Assembly: GCA_003696565.1 (NCBI GenBank)
Contig: RFHA01000073.1
Span: 1-35,839, forward strand
Reading direction: 5' to 3'
Source: Chloroflexota bacterium
Lineage (GTDB): Bacteria; Chloroflexota; Anaerolineae; Aggregatilineales; Phototrophicaceae
Length of the DNA: 35,839 nt
The notes beneath the pieces were generated by a model, which did not search any database, had not been told where the DNA came from, and saw only the letters and a program-made list of their open reading frames with translations. Below, one piece after another: positions 1 to 8,959 of this stretch (positions are counted from its first letter, which is position 1; each line of letters begins with the position of its first letter). The position numbers and the translations under genes were made by a program.

Positions 1-1107
1 GGTATTTTTCTGATTTTCTTGATGATGGCAATCCGACCAGCTGAAGCACAACCAGACTGGTTAGATAGCATCAACCTCCCCCCTGGGTTTGAAATCAGCC
101 TCTACGCGGAAAATGTCCCCGGCGCACGCTCACTCACCATTGGCGATCAAGGTATTGTGTTCGTTGGCACACGCGCAGATGGTAATGTGTACGCATTGAT
201 TGACGCAAATCAAGACAATTATGCCGAATCCGTGCGCTATATTGCCACTGGTTGGAATAACCCAAACGGTGTCGCCTTTTATGATGGTGATTTATATGTC
301 GCAGAACTCAACCGGATTCGGCGTTTTATTAACATTGAAAACACTTTAGATAACCCCACATGGGAGATGGTTACAGAGGACTTCCCGCCAGAAACACATC
401 ATGCCTGGAAGTTTATCGCCTTTGGACCAGATGGCAAGCTGTATGTCCCAATCGGTGTACCATGTGATCTTTGCCGCATGAATGAAAATGAATATGGTAT
501 TATTTTGCAGATGGATGCCGATGGCACTAATCGACAAGTTTATGCCCGTGGAATCCGCAACACTGTTGGGTTTGATTTTCATCCAGAAACCGGTGAATTG
601 TGGTTCACCGATAACGGTACAGATGGCTTAGGGGATGACATCCCCGCTGATGAACTGAACCATGCGCCGGTTGCTGGGTTACACTTTGGCTTTCCTTATT
701 GTCATGGCGGGGATATTGTGGATCGTAATTTTGGGACAACAGACTCCTGCCAGATTTATCAACCACCTATACAACAATTGCCAGCGCACGTTGCACCGCT
801 AGGCATGCGCTTTTATACCGGAGATATGTTCCCAGAGGAATATCATCACCAAATTTTTATCGCTGAGCATGGCTCATGGTCACGCACAGAAGCGATTGGA
901 TACCGACTCTCCCTCGTGCGGATTGATGAGGAAACCGGCGAAACAAGCTATGAAATCTTCGCGGATGGCTGGTTATATGGGACAGACCGCACCCAAACAA
1001 CTGGTCGCCCGGTAGACGTTCTTGTAATGCCGGATGGCGCGTTACTGGTCTCCGATGATTATGCAGACATGGTGTATCGGATTAGCTACAACGGTGATAG
1101 TGAATAA
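1..1107 (+). CDS. PQQ-dependent sugar dehydrogenase-like secreted beta-propeller (5' partial)
   Basis: The reading frame is open to the first base of the window. The first visible residues (GIFLIFLMMAIRPAEAQ) are the hydrophobic core and A-x-A cleavage site of a signal peptide, so the true start lies upstream and the TTG/ATG codons near position 19-25 are internal. The mature part resembles the sorbosone/glucose dehydrogenase-type six-bladed propeller: LPPGFEISLYAENVPGAR at the N-terminus, the paired cysteines in GVPCDLC, and the RGIRNTVGFDFHPETGELWF and NGTDGLGDD segments typical of the family. It probably oxidises a sugar or aldehyde outside the membrane with PQQ, but the substrate cannot be read. 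It converges on the FAD gene with only 6 bp between the two stop codons. Family confidence is good, cofactor use less certain. Confidence 0.85.
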   Translation, partial: GIFLIFLMMAIRPAEAQPDWLDSINLPPGFEISLYAENVPGARSLTIGDQGIVFVGTRADGNVYALIDANQDNYAESVRYIATGWNNPNGVAFYDGDLYVAELNRIRRFINIENTLDNPTWEMVTEDFPPETHHAWKFIAFGPDGKLYVPIGVPCDLCRMNENEYGIILQMDADGTNRQVYARGIRNTVGFDFHPETGELWFTDNGTDGLGDDIPADELNHAPVAGLHFGFPYCHGGDIVDRNFGTTDSCQIYQPPIQQLPAHVAPLGMRFYTGDMFPEEYHHQIFIAEHGSWSRTEAIGYRLSLVRIDEETGETSYEIFADGWLYGTDRTQTTGRPVDVLVMPDGALLVSDDYADMVYRISYNGDSE

Positions 1108-1113
1108 GTAACA

Positions 1114-2037
1114 CTATATCACAAGAGCTTGTGCGGCTTGTAGCCCTTGCCGGATTCGTTCATCTATATGGGGTGGTTTGTTGGTCGGGATGTAATCACT
1201 GCCGATGAGAGCCACCCCCATTGGTAACAAAGCCTGAATTCTGTGCATGTTTTCAACATGATCTGATTGTCGCCACATGATCGGGTCTGATTCGTTCCAT
1301 CGTGCGATATGATCTGCCGCAGGGTTCAAACCCCACCCCATTAAAGCCGCTAATTCGCCCACAACATCAAATGGTTGTTCGGCTTCTTCAATCCGCAAAG
1401 CAGCTTGCACCGTCAGGCTATCTTTTGGCATACGACGCGCCACCCTTAAATCCACAATTGGCGTATCGTGCCCATACTCAAGTGGCAGGGTATTCGTGTG
1501 AGAATACCCCAAAGAAACTCGTACGATGTTATCATAACGATAATCTAATAGACGAAAAGCAATTTCTGGCACAAGAGTATAAAACATACGCTCTGCATAG
1601 CGGGCTGGCGCAGCGACAATCAAGGCTTTTGCATCAAGTAATAGCCCATTTTCCATGCAGATTGCAAAACGCTCAGCATCCAACATCCCAAGCGTGCTAA
1701 CTGCCATACGGAACATAATAGGCGCGGTGATTTTTGCCTTAAGTGCATCGATCAAAACTTGTGTCCCTCTATGAAATACTAGCAGTCCATCATTGTTGAT
1801 AAAAACGGCATCCTTAAGCCCTAACTCTGCCAAATACGCCTCAAAAAACGCTGGATCATCAACCGCATGGCACATCGGGGCGGAATCAAAAATGAAGCCA
1901 TTTGACTCCACAGATTCGATGCTGCCCCCTAATCGACTTTTTACCTCAATGAGCGTATAAGGCACGCCACGCTTTTCCAGTTCATATGCAGCGGCGAGTC
2001 CACTCAACCCACCGCCAATAACAACCACATCACGCAT
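1114..2037 (-). CDS. FAD-dependent NAD(P)-binding amine oxidase/protoporphyrinogen oxidase-like protein
   Basis: 307 aa. The N-terminus is a classic Rossmann dinucleotide fold: VVVIGGGLSGLAAAYELEKRG, followed by the acidic strand end LIE and the RLGGS motif of the flavin amine oxidase/PPOX/phytoene desaturase group. The C-terminus (ALIGSDYIP, then a helix GLQAAQAL) fits the second FAD-contact segment of that fold. It is clearly shorter than protoporphyrinogen oxidase (about 450 aa), so the substrate domain is reduced and I do not assign hemY. The start codon overlaps the upstream SDR gene by 8 bp, which implies translational coupling and a two-gene oxidoreductase operon. Substrate unknown. 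Confidence 0.8.
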   Translation of the reverse strand: MRDVVVIGGGLSGLAAAYELEKRGVPYTLIEVKSRLGGSIESVESNGFIFDSAPMCHAVDDPAFFEAYLAELGLKDAVFINNDGLLVFHRGTQVLIDALKAKITAPIMFRMAVSTLGMLDAERFAICMENGLLLDAKALIVAAPARYAERMFYTLVPEIAFRLLDYRYDNIVRVSLGYSHTNTLPLEYGHDTPIVDLRVARRMPKDSLTVQAALRIEEAEQPFDVVGELAALMGWGLNPAADHIARWNESDPIMWRQSDHVENMHRIQALLPMGVALIGSDYIPTNKPPHIDERIRQGLQAAQALVI

Positions 2038-2908
2038 GTTGCTTCAGCCCTGTCAGTTCCTCACTAATTTCCCATAACCGCCGCCAATGATCTTGATTAT
2101 AGGATTCTTGGCTGCTTTTCTTGGGTTTGCATTTTTCAAAATAGCTGCCGCTAATGCCCTCAACATCCGGTGACGTGGCTAGGTAGATTGTGGTCTTTGC
2201 CCCTTCTTCGGCAGAAATCTGGAATAATCGCATGACTGCCATCACCCCCTTAGCCACCAACCCGGCAAAACCACCGTTATTTTTACCAAAACCAGTATTT
2301 ACCACACCAGGATGCAGCGCATTTGCTGTGACATTCGCACCTTCTTCCTTCAAACGACGATCCAACTCATACGTAAAAATGATATTCTCTAACTTAGACA
2401 CACTATAAGCACTCAGCCCATTAAACCGCTTTTCACCATTGAGGTTATCAAAGTCAAGCTTAGCTGAATAATGCACGCTGGATGATACGTTAACAATGCG
2501 TGCTTTTTCATTGGGTGTGCCCGTTGATTTTAATGTATCTAGCAGCAAATTGGTCAATAAGAAATAACTCAGATGATTGAGCGCAAACGTCATCTCATAG
2601 CCATCTGGAGTTAGGTGGCGGTTAGTAAATAACGCGCCAGCATTATTGACTAAAATATGCAATTGATTATATTTGGCTTTAAAGTCCTGTGCGAGCTGGC
2701 GCACCTGATCCATGATAGATAAGTCTGCAATGAAATAATCTACTTGTTGGTTACCTGTTTGCTGTTTAATTGCTGCGGCTACCTGGCGGGTTTTTTCCTC
2801 ATTACGCCCAACAATAACGGTTGTCGCGCCACGTTTGGCTAATTCACGGGCGGTTACTTCGCCAATCCCGTTCGTTGCGCCAGTGATCAATACAACTTTG
2901 CCTTGCAT
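2030..2908 (-). CDS. SDR-family oxidoreductase, retinol dehydrogenase/WWOX-like
   Basis: A short-chain dehydrogenase of 292 aa when started at the ATG at 2908, which sits 8 nt after a strong AGGAGAGG Shine-Dalgarno. An in-frame ATG at 2926 would add six residues (MRRGLG) encoded by that ribosome-binding site, so it is disfavoured. The sequence shows the TGATNGIG cofactor motif near residue 10, NNAG near residue 90, the catalytic serine in VNVSSSVHY, and the YSVSK active-site tetrad. The HWRRLWEISEELTGL tail is common in retinol-dehydrogenase-like SDRs. It probably uses NADP(H), since the strand-2 segment is VGRNEEK. It is first in an operon with the FAD protein at 1114-2037. Natural substrate unknown. 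Confidence 0.9.
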   Translation of the reverse strand: MQGKVVLITGATNGIGEVTARELAKRGATTVIVGRNEEKTRQVAAAIKQQTGNQQVDYFIADLSIMDQVRQLAQDFKAKYNQLHILVNNAGALFTNRHLTPDGYEMTFALNHLSYFLLTNLLLDTLKSTGTPNEKARIVNVSSSVHYSAKLDFDNLNGEKRFNGLSAYSVSKLENIIFTYELDRRLKEEGANVTANALHPGVVNTGFGKNNGGFAGLVAKGVMAVMRLFQISAEEGAKTTIYLATSPDVEGISGSYFEKCKPKKSSQESYNQDHWRRLWEISEELTGLKQHA

Positions 2909-3061
2909 ACCGAGTCCTCTCCTCATACTTTTAATTATTGGGCGTTACCCTATCACGTCAATGTAAATATGACATTAACAACCGCTAACACCTTACATTG
3001 AAAGCAATCTGATTTGGTTGTATGCTAACGCTATTGCAATTAAAACTTATGAGGGTTGAAA

Positions 3062-3811
3062 GTGGTCGTACAAGACAACAAAGATTTACTAGGCTTAATG
3101 ACAATTGGGCGTATTTGTCGGATGACATTGGAGCATATGGCAAATCATTTACAACCTGGCATCAGCACCAAAGAATTAGACGAAATTGGCGCAGCGTTTT
3201 TGAAAAAACACGGGGCGGTTTCTGCCCCGATTATGGCATATAAATTTCCTGGGCATACTTGCATTAGTATCAACGATGAGGCAGCGCATGGCATTCCCAG
3301 CCCAGATCGCATCATCCAAGCTGGGGACATGGTCAATATTGATGTATCAGCGGTAAAAAATGGGTATTGGGCAGATAACGGCGCAAGTTATGCCGTACCA
3401 CCAGTTAAACCAGAGGTGGAACGCTTACTTAAAACAACTCGTAAAGCGTTGGATTTAAGCCTGGAGATTGTACGGGATGGCGTGCGTGTATATGAAGTCG
3501 GTAAGGTGATTGAGCCATTCGCCCATCAACATGGCTATGAAGTTATTGAGGAATTGGGTGGGCATGGCGTGGGGCGGCACATCCATGAAAAACCATCCAT
3601 ACCGTTTTACTTTAACAAACGCGCTAAGCAAAAACTGACAGAAGGTTTAGTGATAACCTTAGAGCCATTTTTAACGCTCGGTGGGCGGCACATCAAAACC
3701 ATGCCAGACGGCTGGACACTAAAAACAACTGACGGCAGTCTTTCCGCCCAGTTTGAGCATACAATCATTGTCACAAAGAACGAACCAATTATCGTAACTG
3801 CCCTTGGCTAA
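3062..3811 (+). CDS. map: Methionine aminopeptidase type I
   Basis: Removes the initiator methionine from new cytosolic proteins. About 249 aa, normal for the bacterial type I enzyme with no N-terminal extension. The five metal ligands are visible in order: D in NIDVSA, D in WADNGASY, H in GGHGVGRHIHEKP, E in ITLEPFL and E in AQFEHTIIV. The substrate-contacting histidine is in AAHGIPS. I chose GTG at 3062 because GAGGG lies six nt upstream; a TTG at 3056 is in frame but too close to that site. It is divergent from the SDR gene and monocistronic as far as can be seen. Confidence 0.95.
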   Translation: MVVQDNKDLLGLMTIGRICRMTLEHMANHLQPGISTKELDEIGAAFLKKHGAVSAPIMAYKFPGHTCISINDEAAHGIPSPDRIIQAGDMVNIDVSAVKNGYWADNGASYAVPPVKPEVERLLKTTRKALDLSLEIVRDGVRVYEVGKVIEPFAHQHGYEVIEELGGHGVGRHIHEKPSIPFYFNKRAKQKLTEGLVITLEPFLTLGGRHIKTMPDGWTLKTTDGSLSAQFEHTIIVTKNEPIIVTALG

Positions 3812-3934
3812 TACACTTAAATTTTTCTCTAACATAGGGCAGCCGTCAGGTTTGGTGCAATGGTTCACTCTTGTCGGTGGATCAAAACGAGGCTACCATG
3901 CAACGACGATTGATTGAAATAGGAATCGTGTGTA

Positions 3935-5248
3935 ATGTCAGAAAATCTTTTTGAAGAACCCCCGGTAGATCAAGACGATACCCGCCCAACAATGACTGTC
4001 CCAAAGGTTGAACCCGGAGAAAAAAACAAGACATCTAACCGTTTATTCGGATTTTTCTTATTGTTATTGGCTTTAGGCTTAACAGCCGGTGCAGGCATTA
4101 TCCTGCTTCTGCCAGCAGATAGTTCTGAATCTACACCGGTAACACAGCCGGCTGTCGTTCAAAATCCCACCAATACCGCCGCCCCCACCTTACCCCTTAC
4201 ACCCGCCGGTGTAATCAATGATCCCATTGGGGCAATGATTGAGGTATATCCAACCTTAGACCCACAAACTGCGTTGTCTCTGTTAGAAAAGCCCATTGAG
4301 GCACCCCCTCAAGACTTTACGCGGATCGCGCGCAACCTGACTGATCCTTTTACCATCATCCCTGCACGTGAACGCACCGAAGTCATTAAACACACTGTTC
4401 AACAGGGAGAAACAATCGAAAGCATCGCTGTACGCTATGGCATTACCCCCGAATCGATTGTGTGGTCAAACTCACGGCGAGTCATTCAGGCAATTCGTCC
4501 TGGCGATGAGCTAAATATTCCACCGGTAGATGGCGTTTATACCACCACATCCGGCGCAACACTAAGCATCCGGGACTATGCAGAACGCTACAAAGTCGAT
4601 GATCCATTCATCATTTTAGATTCACCCTATAATCCACAGTTGGCAGGGTTAGGTCCTGATGATGTGCCGCCGAACAACACGCCTATTTTTATCCCTGGTG
4701 GCGAGGCAGAAGAAGTGGTATGGGTGGCAAATATCGAGGTCAGTGATAGCGGAGATAGTGGTTCATCAAATAGCGGTAGCACTGGCAACACCGCCCGCCC
4801 AACACAAGGACCGCCGATGGTCTCCTTTGCCCGTGGAGAGGCGGGATCATGCGGATCACAACCGATCACAGGTGGCACACTATGGGGTAATCCCTTGGCG
4901 CGTGGAACCTATACCATTACACGCGGTTTTTCCAGCTATCATAGTGGGATTGACCTTGCCGCGCCAATTGGTACACCGGTTTATGCCGCCAATGGGGGCA
5001 GTGTGATCTTTGCTGGGTGGAACAGCTGGGGATATGGATATATGATCGCACTGATTCATGGACCCAATATGACAGTTTATGCCCATCTCAGTGAAATTTA
5101 CGTCTCCTGCGGGCAATATGTCGATACCGGCACCATCATCGGCGCAGTCGGAAACACCGGTAATTCCAGCGGTCCACACTTGCACTTTGAAATCCGCAGC
5201 GGTTCTAATTATGAACCCTACGACCCCGCCGCTACTATTGGATTTTAA
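3935..5248 (+). CDS. Membrane-anchored LysM-M23 family metalloendopeptidase
   Basis: 437 aa. An acidic cytosolic tail (1-35) leads to one transmembrane helix (about 37-60), a Pro/Thr-rich linker, a LysM domain (about 151-197, HTVQQGETIESIAVRYGI) that should bind peptidoglycan, a degenerate second LysM-like segment (205-255), a Ser/Gly linker (268-290) and a C-terminal lysostaphin-type M23 domain. The zinc ligands are intact: H336 and D340 in HSGID, and H417 in HLHFE, with catalytic H383 in YAHLS. It is therefore predicted to be an active cell-wall hydrolase facing outward, or an LytM-type regulator of such enzymes. A hairpin terminator follows at 5256. The start is ATG at 3935; the only SD-like sequence (AGGA) is rather far upstream. 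Confidence 0.9.
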   Translation: MSENLFEEPPVDQDDTRPTMTVPKVEPGEKNKTSNRLFGFFLLLLALGLTAGAGIILLLPADSSESTPVTQPAVVQNPTNTAAPTLPLTPAGVINDPIGAMIEVYPTLDPQTALSLLEKPIEAPPQDFTRIARNLTDPFTIIPARERTEVIKHTVQQGETIESIAVRYGITPESIVWSNSRRVIQAIRPGDELNIPPVDGVYTTTSGATLSIRDYAERYKVDDPFIILDSPYNPQLAGLGPDDVPPNNTPIFIPGGEAEEVVWVANIEVSDSGDSGSSNSGSTGNTARPTQGPPMVSFARGEAGSCGSQPITGGTLWGNPLARGTYTITRGFSSYHSGIDLAAPIGTPVYAANGGSVIFAGWNSWGYGYMIALIHGPNMTVYAHLSEIYVSCGQYVDTGTIIGAVGNTGNSSGPHLHFEIRSGSNYEPYDPAATIGF

Positions 5249-5255
5249 GCATTAT

Positions 5256-5293
5256 GCCCACTTGCTCATAACATCAATAACGAGTAAGTGGGC
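5256..5293 (+). terminator. Hairpin terminator after the M23 peptidase gene
   Basis: GCCCACTT-G-CTC at 5256-5267 pairs with GAG-T-AAGTGGGC at 5282-5293 (one G/T mismatch-wobble inside) around a 14-nt loop, followed by TTT. It starts 7 nt after the stop codon. The T-run is short, so termination may be incomplete. Confidence 0.6.
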
Positions 5294-5402
5294 TTTGACC
5301 AAAATTGCCCCCAAATCCCCGATCTTCACCGTACCCCTGACTTAGCTAATTTGCGCTATAATCATAATCGAAAACAGATTCGATTATTGTGTGAGAAGGC
5401 TG

Positions 5403-7382
5403 ATGTCATTTTTAAGTGTTGCTGAAAAAGAAACCCTATCGATTATTTGTGATACCCTCATCCCACGCCTAGAGCCAGAAAATGGTGATGATCCCAATTT
5501 GTTCCAGTTATGCGCCAGTGATCTAGATTTAGTAACACACTTTGAAGCCTATATTGACCGTATCACCACCCCCGCGGAAAAACGTCAACTCAAATTTGTA
5601 CTCAATGGGTTAAATACCGGCTTACTTAATGGCATCATCAGCGGGCACTGGGCACCATTAAAAGACATGCCACAAGCTGCACGAGAAGATGTACTCAAAA
5701 AATTAGCGACCAGCCGGTTTGAACTTGCCCGTACCACTTTCCTGACGTTCAAGCGCGTTTCGACATTTTTATTTTACGCGCTTATGCCGTCTGGTCAGCC
5801 AAACCCCACATGGAAAACATTCAACTATCAGCCGCCGCCCCAGCCAGAAACACAGCCCCGCCCCATTGAGCCATTCACAATTAACGCGCCAGCCGTGTTA
5901 GAAACTGAGATATTGGTTATCGGCAGTGGTGCAGGTGGTGGTGTAGTTGCCGGTGAATTAGCCCAAGCGGGCTATGAGGTCATGGTAATTGAGAAGGGTG
6001 ACTATTTTGCGGATCACGAATTCCCGCGTAGCGAATATGAAGGCATGGCACAGCTCTATGAAAAGCACGGCGCATTAGTCACATCTGATGCAACCATGTC
6101 AATCTTGGCAGGCAGCACCCTGGGCGGTGGGACAACTATCAACTGGTCGGCATCCTTCCGCACACCGGATTATGTTTTAAAAGAATGGGAGCAAGTTCTT
6201 GGTTTTAGCGGCGCAACCAGCCAAGCGTTACAAAACTCGTTTGATGCAGTCATCCAGCGGACAAATATCAACACAGCGGAAAGCCTCGCTAACCCGAATA
6301 ATCGTGTATTTGAGCGCGGCAGCCAAGCCCTCGGTTATACCTGTGAAGTCGTGCCGCGCAATGTCAAAGGCTGTGAAGTGTGTGACTTCTGCAATTATGG
6401 TTGTCAATTTGGTGCAAAGATGGGCACCCTCAAAACCTATCTGCAAGATGCTTATGATGCGGGGGCAAAGATTGTGGTACGCGGGCATGTTGACCGTATT
6501 TTACACCGGCATGGCAAAGTCATTGGTGCAGTGGTTCACGTAAAAGAGAAAAATGGCGCAGTACATCATGTAACCGTTAAAGCGAAAGTCGTGGTCGTCA
6601 GTGCCGGGACAATTCATACACCCGCGATTTTGCTGCGTTCCGGGTTAAGTAACCCCAACATTGGAAAAAACCTATATCTACATCCAACCACTGTTACAAC
6701 CGGGTTATTTGATGAACCAATTGATCCCTGGCGGGGTGCGCCTTTAACCCGTGTCGTCCGGGATTTCAAAAACTTAGATGGTAATGGTTATGGGGTTTGG
6801 TTAGAAAACGCACCAGCACATCCCGGTTTAAATGGCTTGGCAACGCCCTGGTTAGACGCGCGTCAATATAAACGTGCCATACAGCGTTTACCGAATATGG
6901 CAAACATCATTATCCTGACTCGTGATCGTGATAGCGGGCGCATCACATTAGATAAACACGGGCAACCACATATCCATTACCGTTTAAGTCACTATGATGC
7001 AAAACACCTAATGCTTGGAATGAAAGAAGCATTGAAAATTCACATCGCAGCCGGGGCATTAGAAGTTTCCACACCACATAATGACCGCCCCACTTATGTG
7101 CCAGGGCGTAATGGCAAGTTAGACTATTTCCTCACACAAATGGAAAAACGAGGACTCAAACCCAACGATTTTGCTTTGTTCAGCGCACATCAAATGTCTA
7201 CCGCACGCATCGGCGGGGATTCTGCACGCGGCGCAATAGACCCAACTGGACAGAGCTATGAGATCAAAAATCTATACGTGGCGGATGGCAGCGCGTTACC
7301 CAACGCCCCCGGCGTAAACCCGATGCTGTCGATTATGGCAGTGTCCCACTACATCGCTCAACAGATTAAATCACGGATGTAA
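5403..7382 (+). CDS. GMC-family FAD oxidoreductase, long-chain alcohol oxidase-like
   Basis: About 659 aa. Residues 1-165 are an alpha-helical N-terminal extension like that of long-chain alcohol oxidases and gluconate-dehydrogenase-subunit-3-type domains. The GMC core follows, with the FAD motif VIGSGAGGGVVAGEL, the second flavin signature GSTLGGGTTINWSASFRTP, a cysteine-rich segment (GCEVCDFCNYGCQFG), and the C-terminal catalytic His in FSAHQMSTARIGG and Asn in APGVNPMLS. It should oxidise an alcohol with FAD; the electron acceptor is unknown and no signal peptide is seen. I prefer the ATG at 5403 behind GAGAAGG over an in-frame GTG at 5391 that lacks a ribosome site. A TATAAT at 5357-5362 is the best -10 candidate, but I see no matching -35. 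Confidence 0.9.
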   Translation: MSFLSVAEKETLSIICDTLIPRLEPENGDDPNLFQLCASDLDLVTHFEAYIDRITTPAEKRQLKFVLNGLNTGLLNGIISGHWAPLKDMPQAAREDVLKKLATSRFELARTTFLTFKRVSTFLFYALMPSGQPNPTWKTFNYQPPPQPETQPRPIEPFTINAPAVLETEILVIGSGAGGGVVAGELAQAGYEVMVIEKGDYFADHEFPRSEYEGMAQLYEKHGALVTSDATMSILAGSTLGGGTTINWSASFRTPDYVLKEWEQVLGFSGATSQALQNSFDAVIQRTNINTAESLANPNNRVFERGSQALGYTCEVVPRNVKGCEVCDFCNYGCQFGAKMGTLKTYLQDAYDAGAKIVVRGHVDRILHRHGKVIGAVVHVKEKNGAVHHVTVKAKVVVVSAGTIHTPAILLRSGLSNPNIGKNLYLHPTTVTTGLFDEPIDPWRGAPLTRVVRDFKNLDGNGYGVWLENAPAHPGLNGLATPWLDARQYKRAIQRLPNMANIIILTRDRDSGRITLDKHGQPHIHYRLSHYDAKHLMLGMKEALKIHIAAGALEVSTPHNDRPTYVPGRNGKLDYFLTQMEKRGLKPNDFALFSAHQMSTARIGGDSARGAIDPTGQSYEIKNLYVADGSALPNAPGVNPMLSIMAVSHYIAQQIKSRM

Positions 7383-7399
7383 AGAATACAATGTGATAT

Positions 7400-7498
7400 T
7401 GCTAAGGGATAAATCCCCTGGCAACGCTATCCACCTCATCCATGGGGCGACCAACTCTAGCGTGCGGGATTTATCCCCACGCCGGAGATGGGCAATTA
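7400..7498. repeat. Dispersed palindromic repeat, copy A (two hairpins)
   Basis: The gap between the convergent GMC and TPR genes holds two hairpins built on the same core. At 7400-7423 TGCTA-AGGGAT pairs with ATCCCC-TGGCA. At 7460-7482 GCGTG-C-GGGAT pairs with ATCCC-CACGC, with the core in inverted orientation. The first hairpin and its 3' flank (about 43 nt) closely match the sequence at 26077-26120, also between convergent genes. An open frame across this region is a by-product of the repeat and I do not call it as a gene. The element may act as a bidirectional transcription end. Confidence 0.65.
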
Positions 7499-7531
7499 GT
7501 TGCTTAAGGTGCATAGCTGGCAACATCAGGG

Positions 7532-8959
7532 TCAATCCTCATCCGGCTTATCCTCTGCTGGTGATTGCTGTTCCTGCACGGCACGGAGTTCGCTCGTCGC
7601 ACGTTTTGCTTCCACGCGGGCTTCTTCATCCCGCTTTTCCTGCCGTTTTTCTGCAAAATGGCGGATATCTTTCACAACATCATGGATAGCTTGGGCATCT
7701 GCACCACCTAAAAAACGCGCCAATCGCTCTAGCGTATCAATCAGGCTTTCTAGCGTATAAGGTGAGTCGGTTGGAGCAGTTTCTAATGCCATATTGAGTA
7801 TGTCACGTGTTTCTTTAACCTTACCCTGCGCCATCCGTGAAACAATCAGATCAGCATATGCCCAATAATTATCAACATCCGCCTGCACCTCATTCCAAGC
7901 AAGTTGCTCCACACGTTGATAGGTTTTTATCATCTTCTCACGCTGTCCAGTTTCAGCATAAAGCAAAGCAAGGTTACTAAAAGGATAAGAGGATTGCGGG
8001 GTGACTTGTGTGCCACGTTCATAAGCATAAATCGCCTGCTCAACCTGCCCACGCCGACGATATAACCCCCCTAATGCCCCCCACCATGATTCACCATCCT
8101 CATCCATGAGTTTGGGTAGGGTATCTAAGGCATCAACAAATAAATCCTCTGAACGGACATAAGCTTTATCACGGTCAATTTTCAATTTGAGAACTTCGGG
8201 GTGATCATTTGGTGTGCCGGCTTTGGTGAGGGCATCAATTTGCTTTTGTATTGAATCACCAATGCGGCGATAGACATAGCCCAAAGCTGCCCGAGAAGGT
8301 GCAAATTGTTCATCTAAACGAAGTGATTCTTGTAATGCCTCACGCGCTTTTTCTAATTCACCGCTTTGGGTATAAACATAGCCCAGACGATAATGAATGA
8401 TGGGGTTTTTGGGGTCATATTGCAAAGCACGCTGGTACGTATCTAACGCGCCACGATAATCCTGGGCACGATATTGACGCTCTCCAACAGGTAAAAGGGA
8501 TAAGGCAATAGAAGCGGCAGTCGCATTTTCGCGTTGATGTTGTGCGGTGGCTTGCAGTTCATCACGTAGTTGATCCAGCTCTTTGTTACGTTGTGCAAGT
8601 TCTTTTTCGAGTTGTTCACGGGCTTCTCGTAATTCCTGACTGGCGTTGTTAAGCCGATTAAACCCAACCACACCGGCGACAATTGCCAGAATAGGGACAA
8701 TTAACCCAATTGCACCGGACATCGCCTCAAACAAACCAAACAGATCACCCGCTAATCCCACAGCGTCTTTAGCTTGCTGTTCAATATCTGCCATATCCAA
8801 CAAGGCAGCTTCAGCACGGTCTGCAGCAGCTTGAGCTTGTTCTACCAGTTCATAGAGTGTGTTAATATCAGGTTGTGGGTCTGGCGTTTCCTCTTGTGCC
8901 ACCACCAATATACTGCTGATAATAAACACCATGATGCTAATGATGATCCACCGTTTCAT
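7532..8959 (-). CDS. Membrane-anchored TPR protein with coiled coil, partner of the LSDAT gene
   Basis: 475 aa, not assignable to a named family. It starts with a signal peptide or first membrane helix (1-21, rich in I/V, ending VVAQEE), then an Ala-rich helical segment (35-70), a clear transmembrane helix (about 80-103, IGLIVPILAIVAGVVGF), a charged heptad-like coiled coil (104-150), tetratricopeptide repeats (about 155-235, e.g. AQDYRGALDTYQRALQYDP, and again about 290-400), and a highly charged tail. It looks like a scaffold whose TPR part probably faces the cytosol if the first segment is uncleaved. Its start overlaps the stop of the upstream LSDAT/SLOG gene (ATGA, 4 bp), so the two are translationally coupled and likely work together. 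Role unknown. Confidence 0.8.
   Translation of the reverse strand: MKRWIIISIMVFIISSILVVAQEETPDPQPDINTLYELVEQAQAAADRAEAALLDMADIEQQAKDAVGLAGDLFGLFEAMSGAIGLIVPILAIVAGVVGFNRLNNASQELREAREQLEKELAQRNKELDQLRDELQATAQHQRENATAASIALSLLPVGERQYRAQDYRGALDTYQRALQYDPKNPIIHYRLGYVYTQSGELEKAREALQESLRLDEQFAPSRAALGYVYRRIGDSIQKQIDALTKAGTPNDHPEVLKLKIDRDKAYVRSEDLFVDALDTLPKLMDEDGESWWGALGGLYRRRGQVEQAIYAYERGTQVTPQSSYPFSNLALLYAETGQREKMIKTYQRVEQLAWNEVQADVDNYWAYADLIVSRMAQGKVKETRDILNMALETAPTDSPYTLESLIDTLERLARFLGGADAQAIHDVVKDIRHFAEKRQEKRDEEARVEAKRATSELRAVQEQQSPAEDKPDED

Noticed and set aside
1114-2037. Assignment of the FAD gene as protoporphyrinogen oxidase (hemY/hemG)
   Set aside because: It is about 150 residues too short, and no other heme biosynthesis gene is near.
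3898-3954. Short leader peptide ATG upstream of the M23 gene
   Set aside because: It is 18 codons, out of frame, has no regulatory hairpin or codon pattern, and is probably chance.
7393-7689. Open frame across the repeat after the GMC gene
   Set aside because: It runs antisense through the TPR gene end and its first part is the palindromic repeat; a similar start at 26070 reflects shared repeat DNA, not a protein family.
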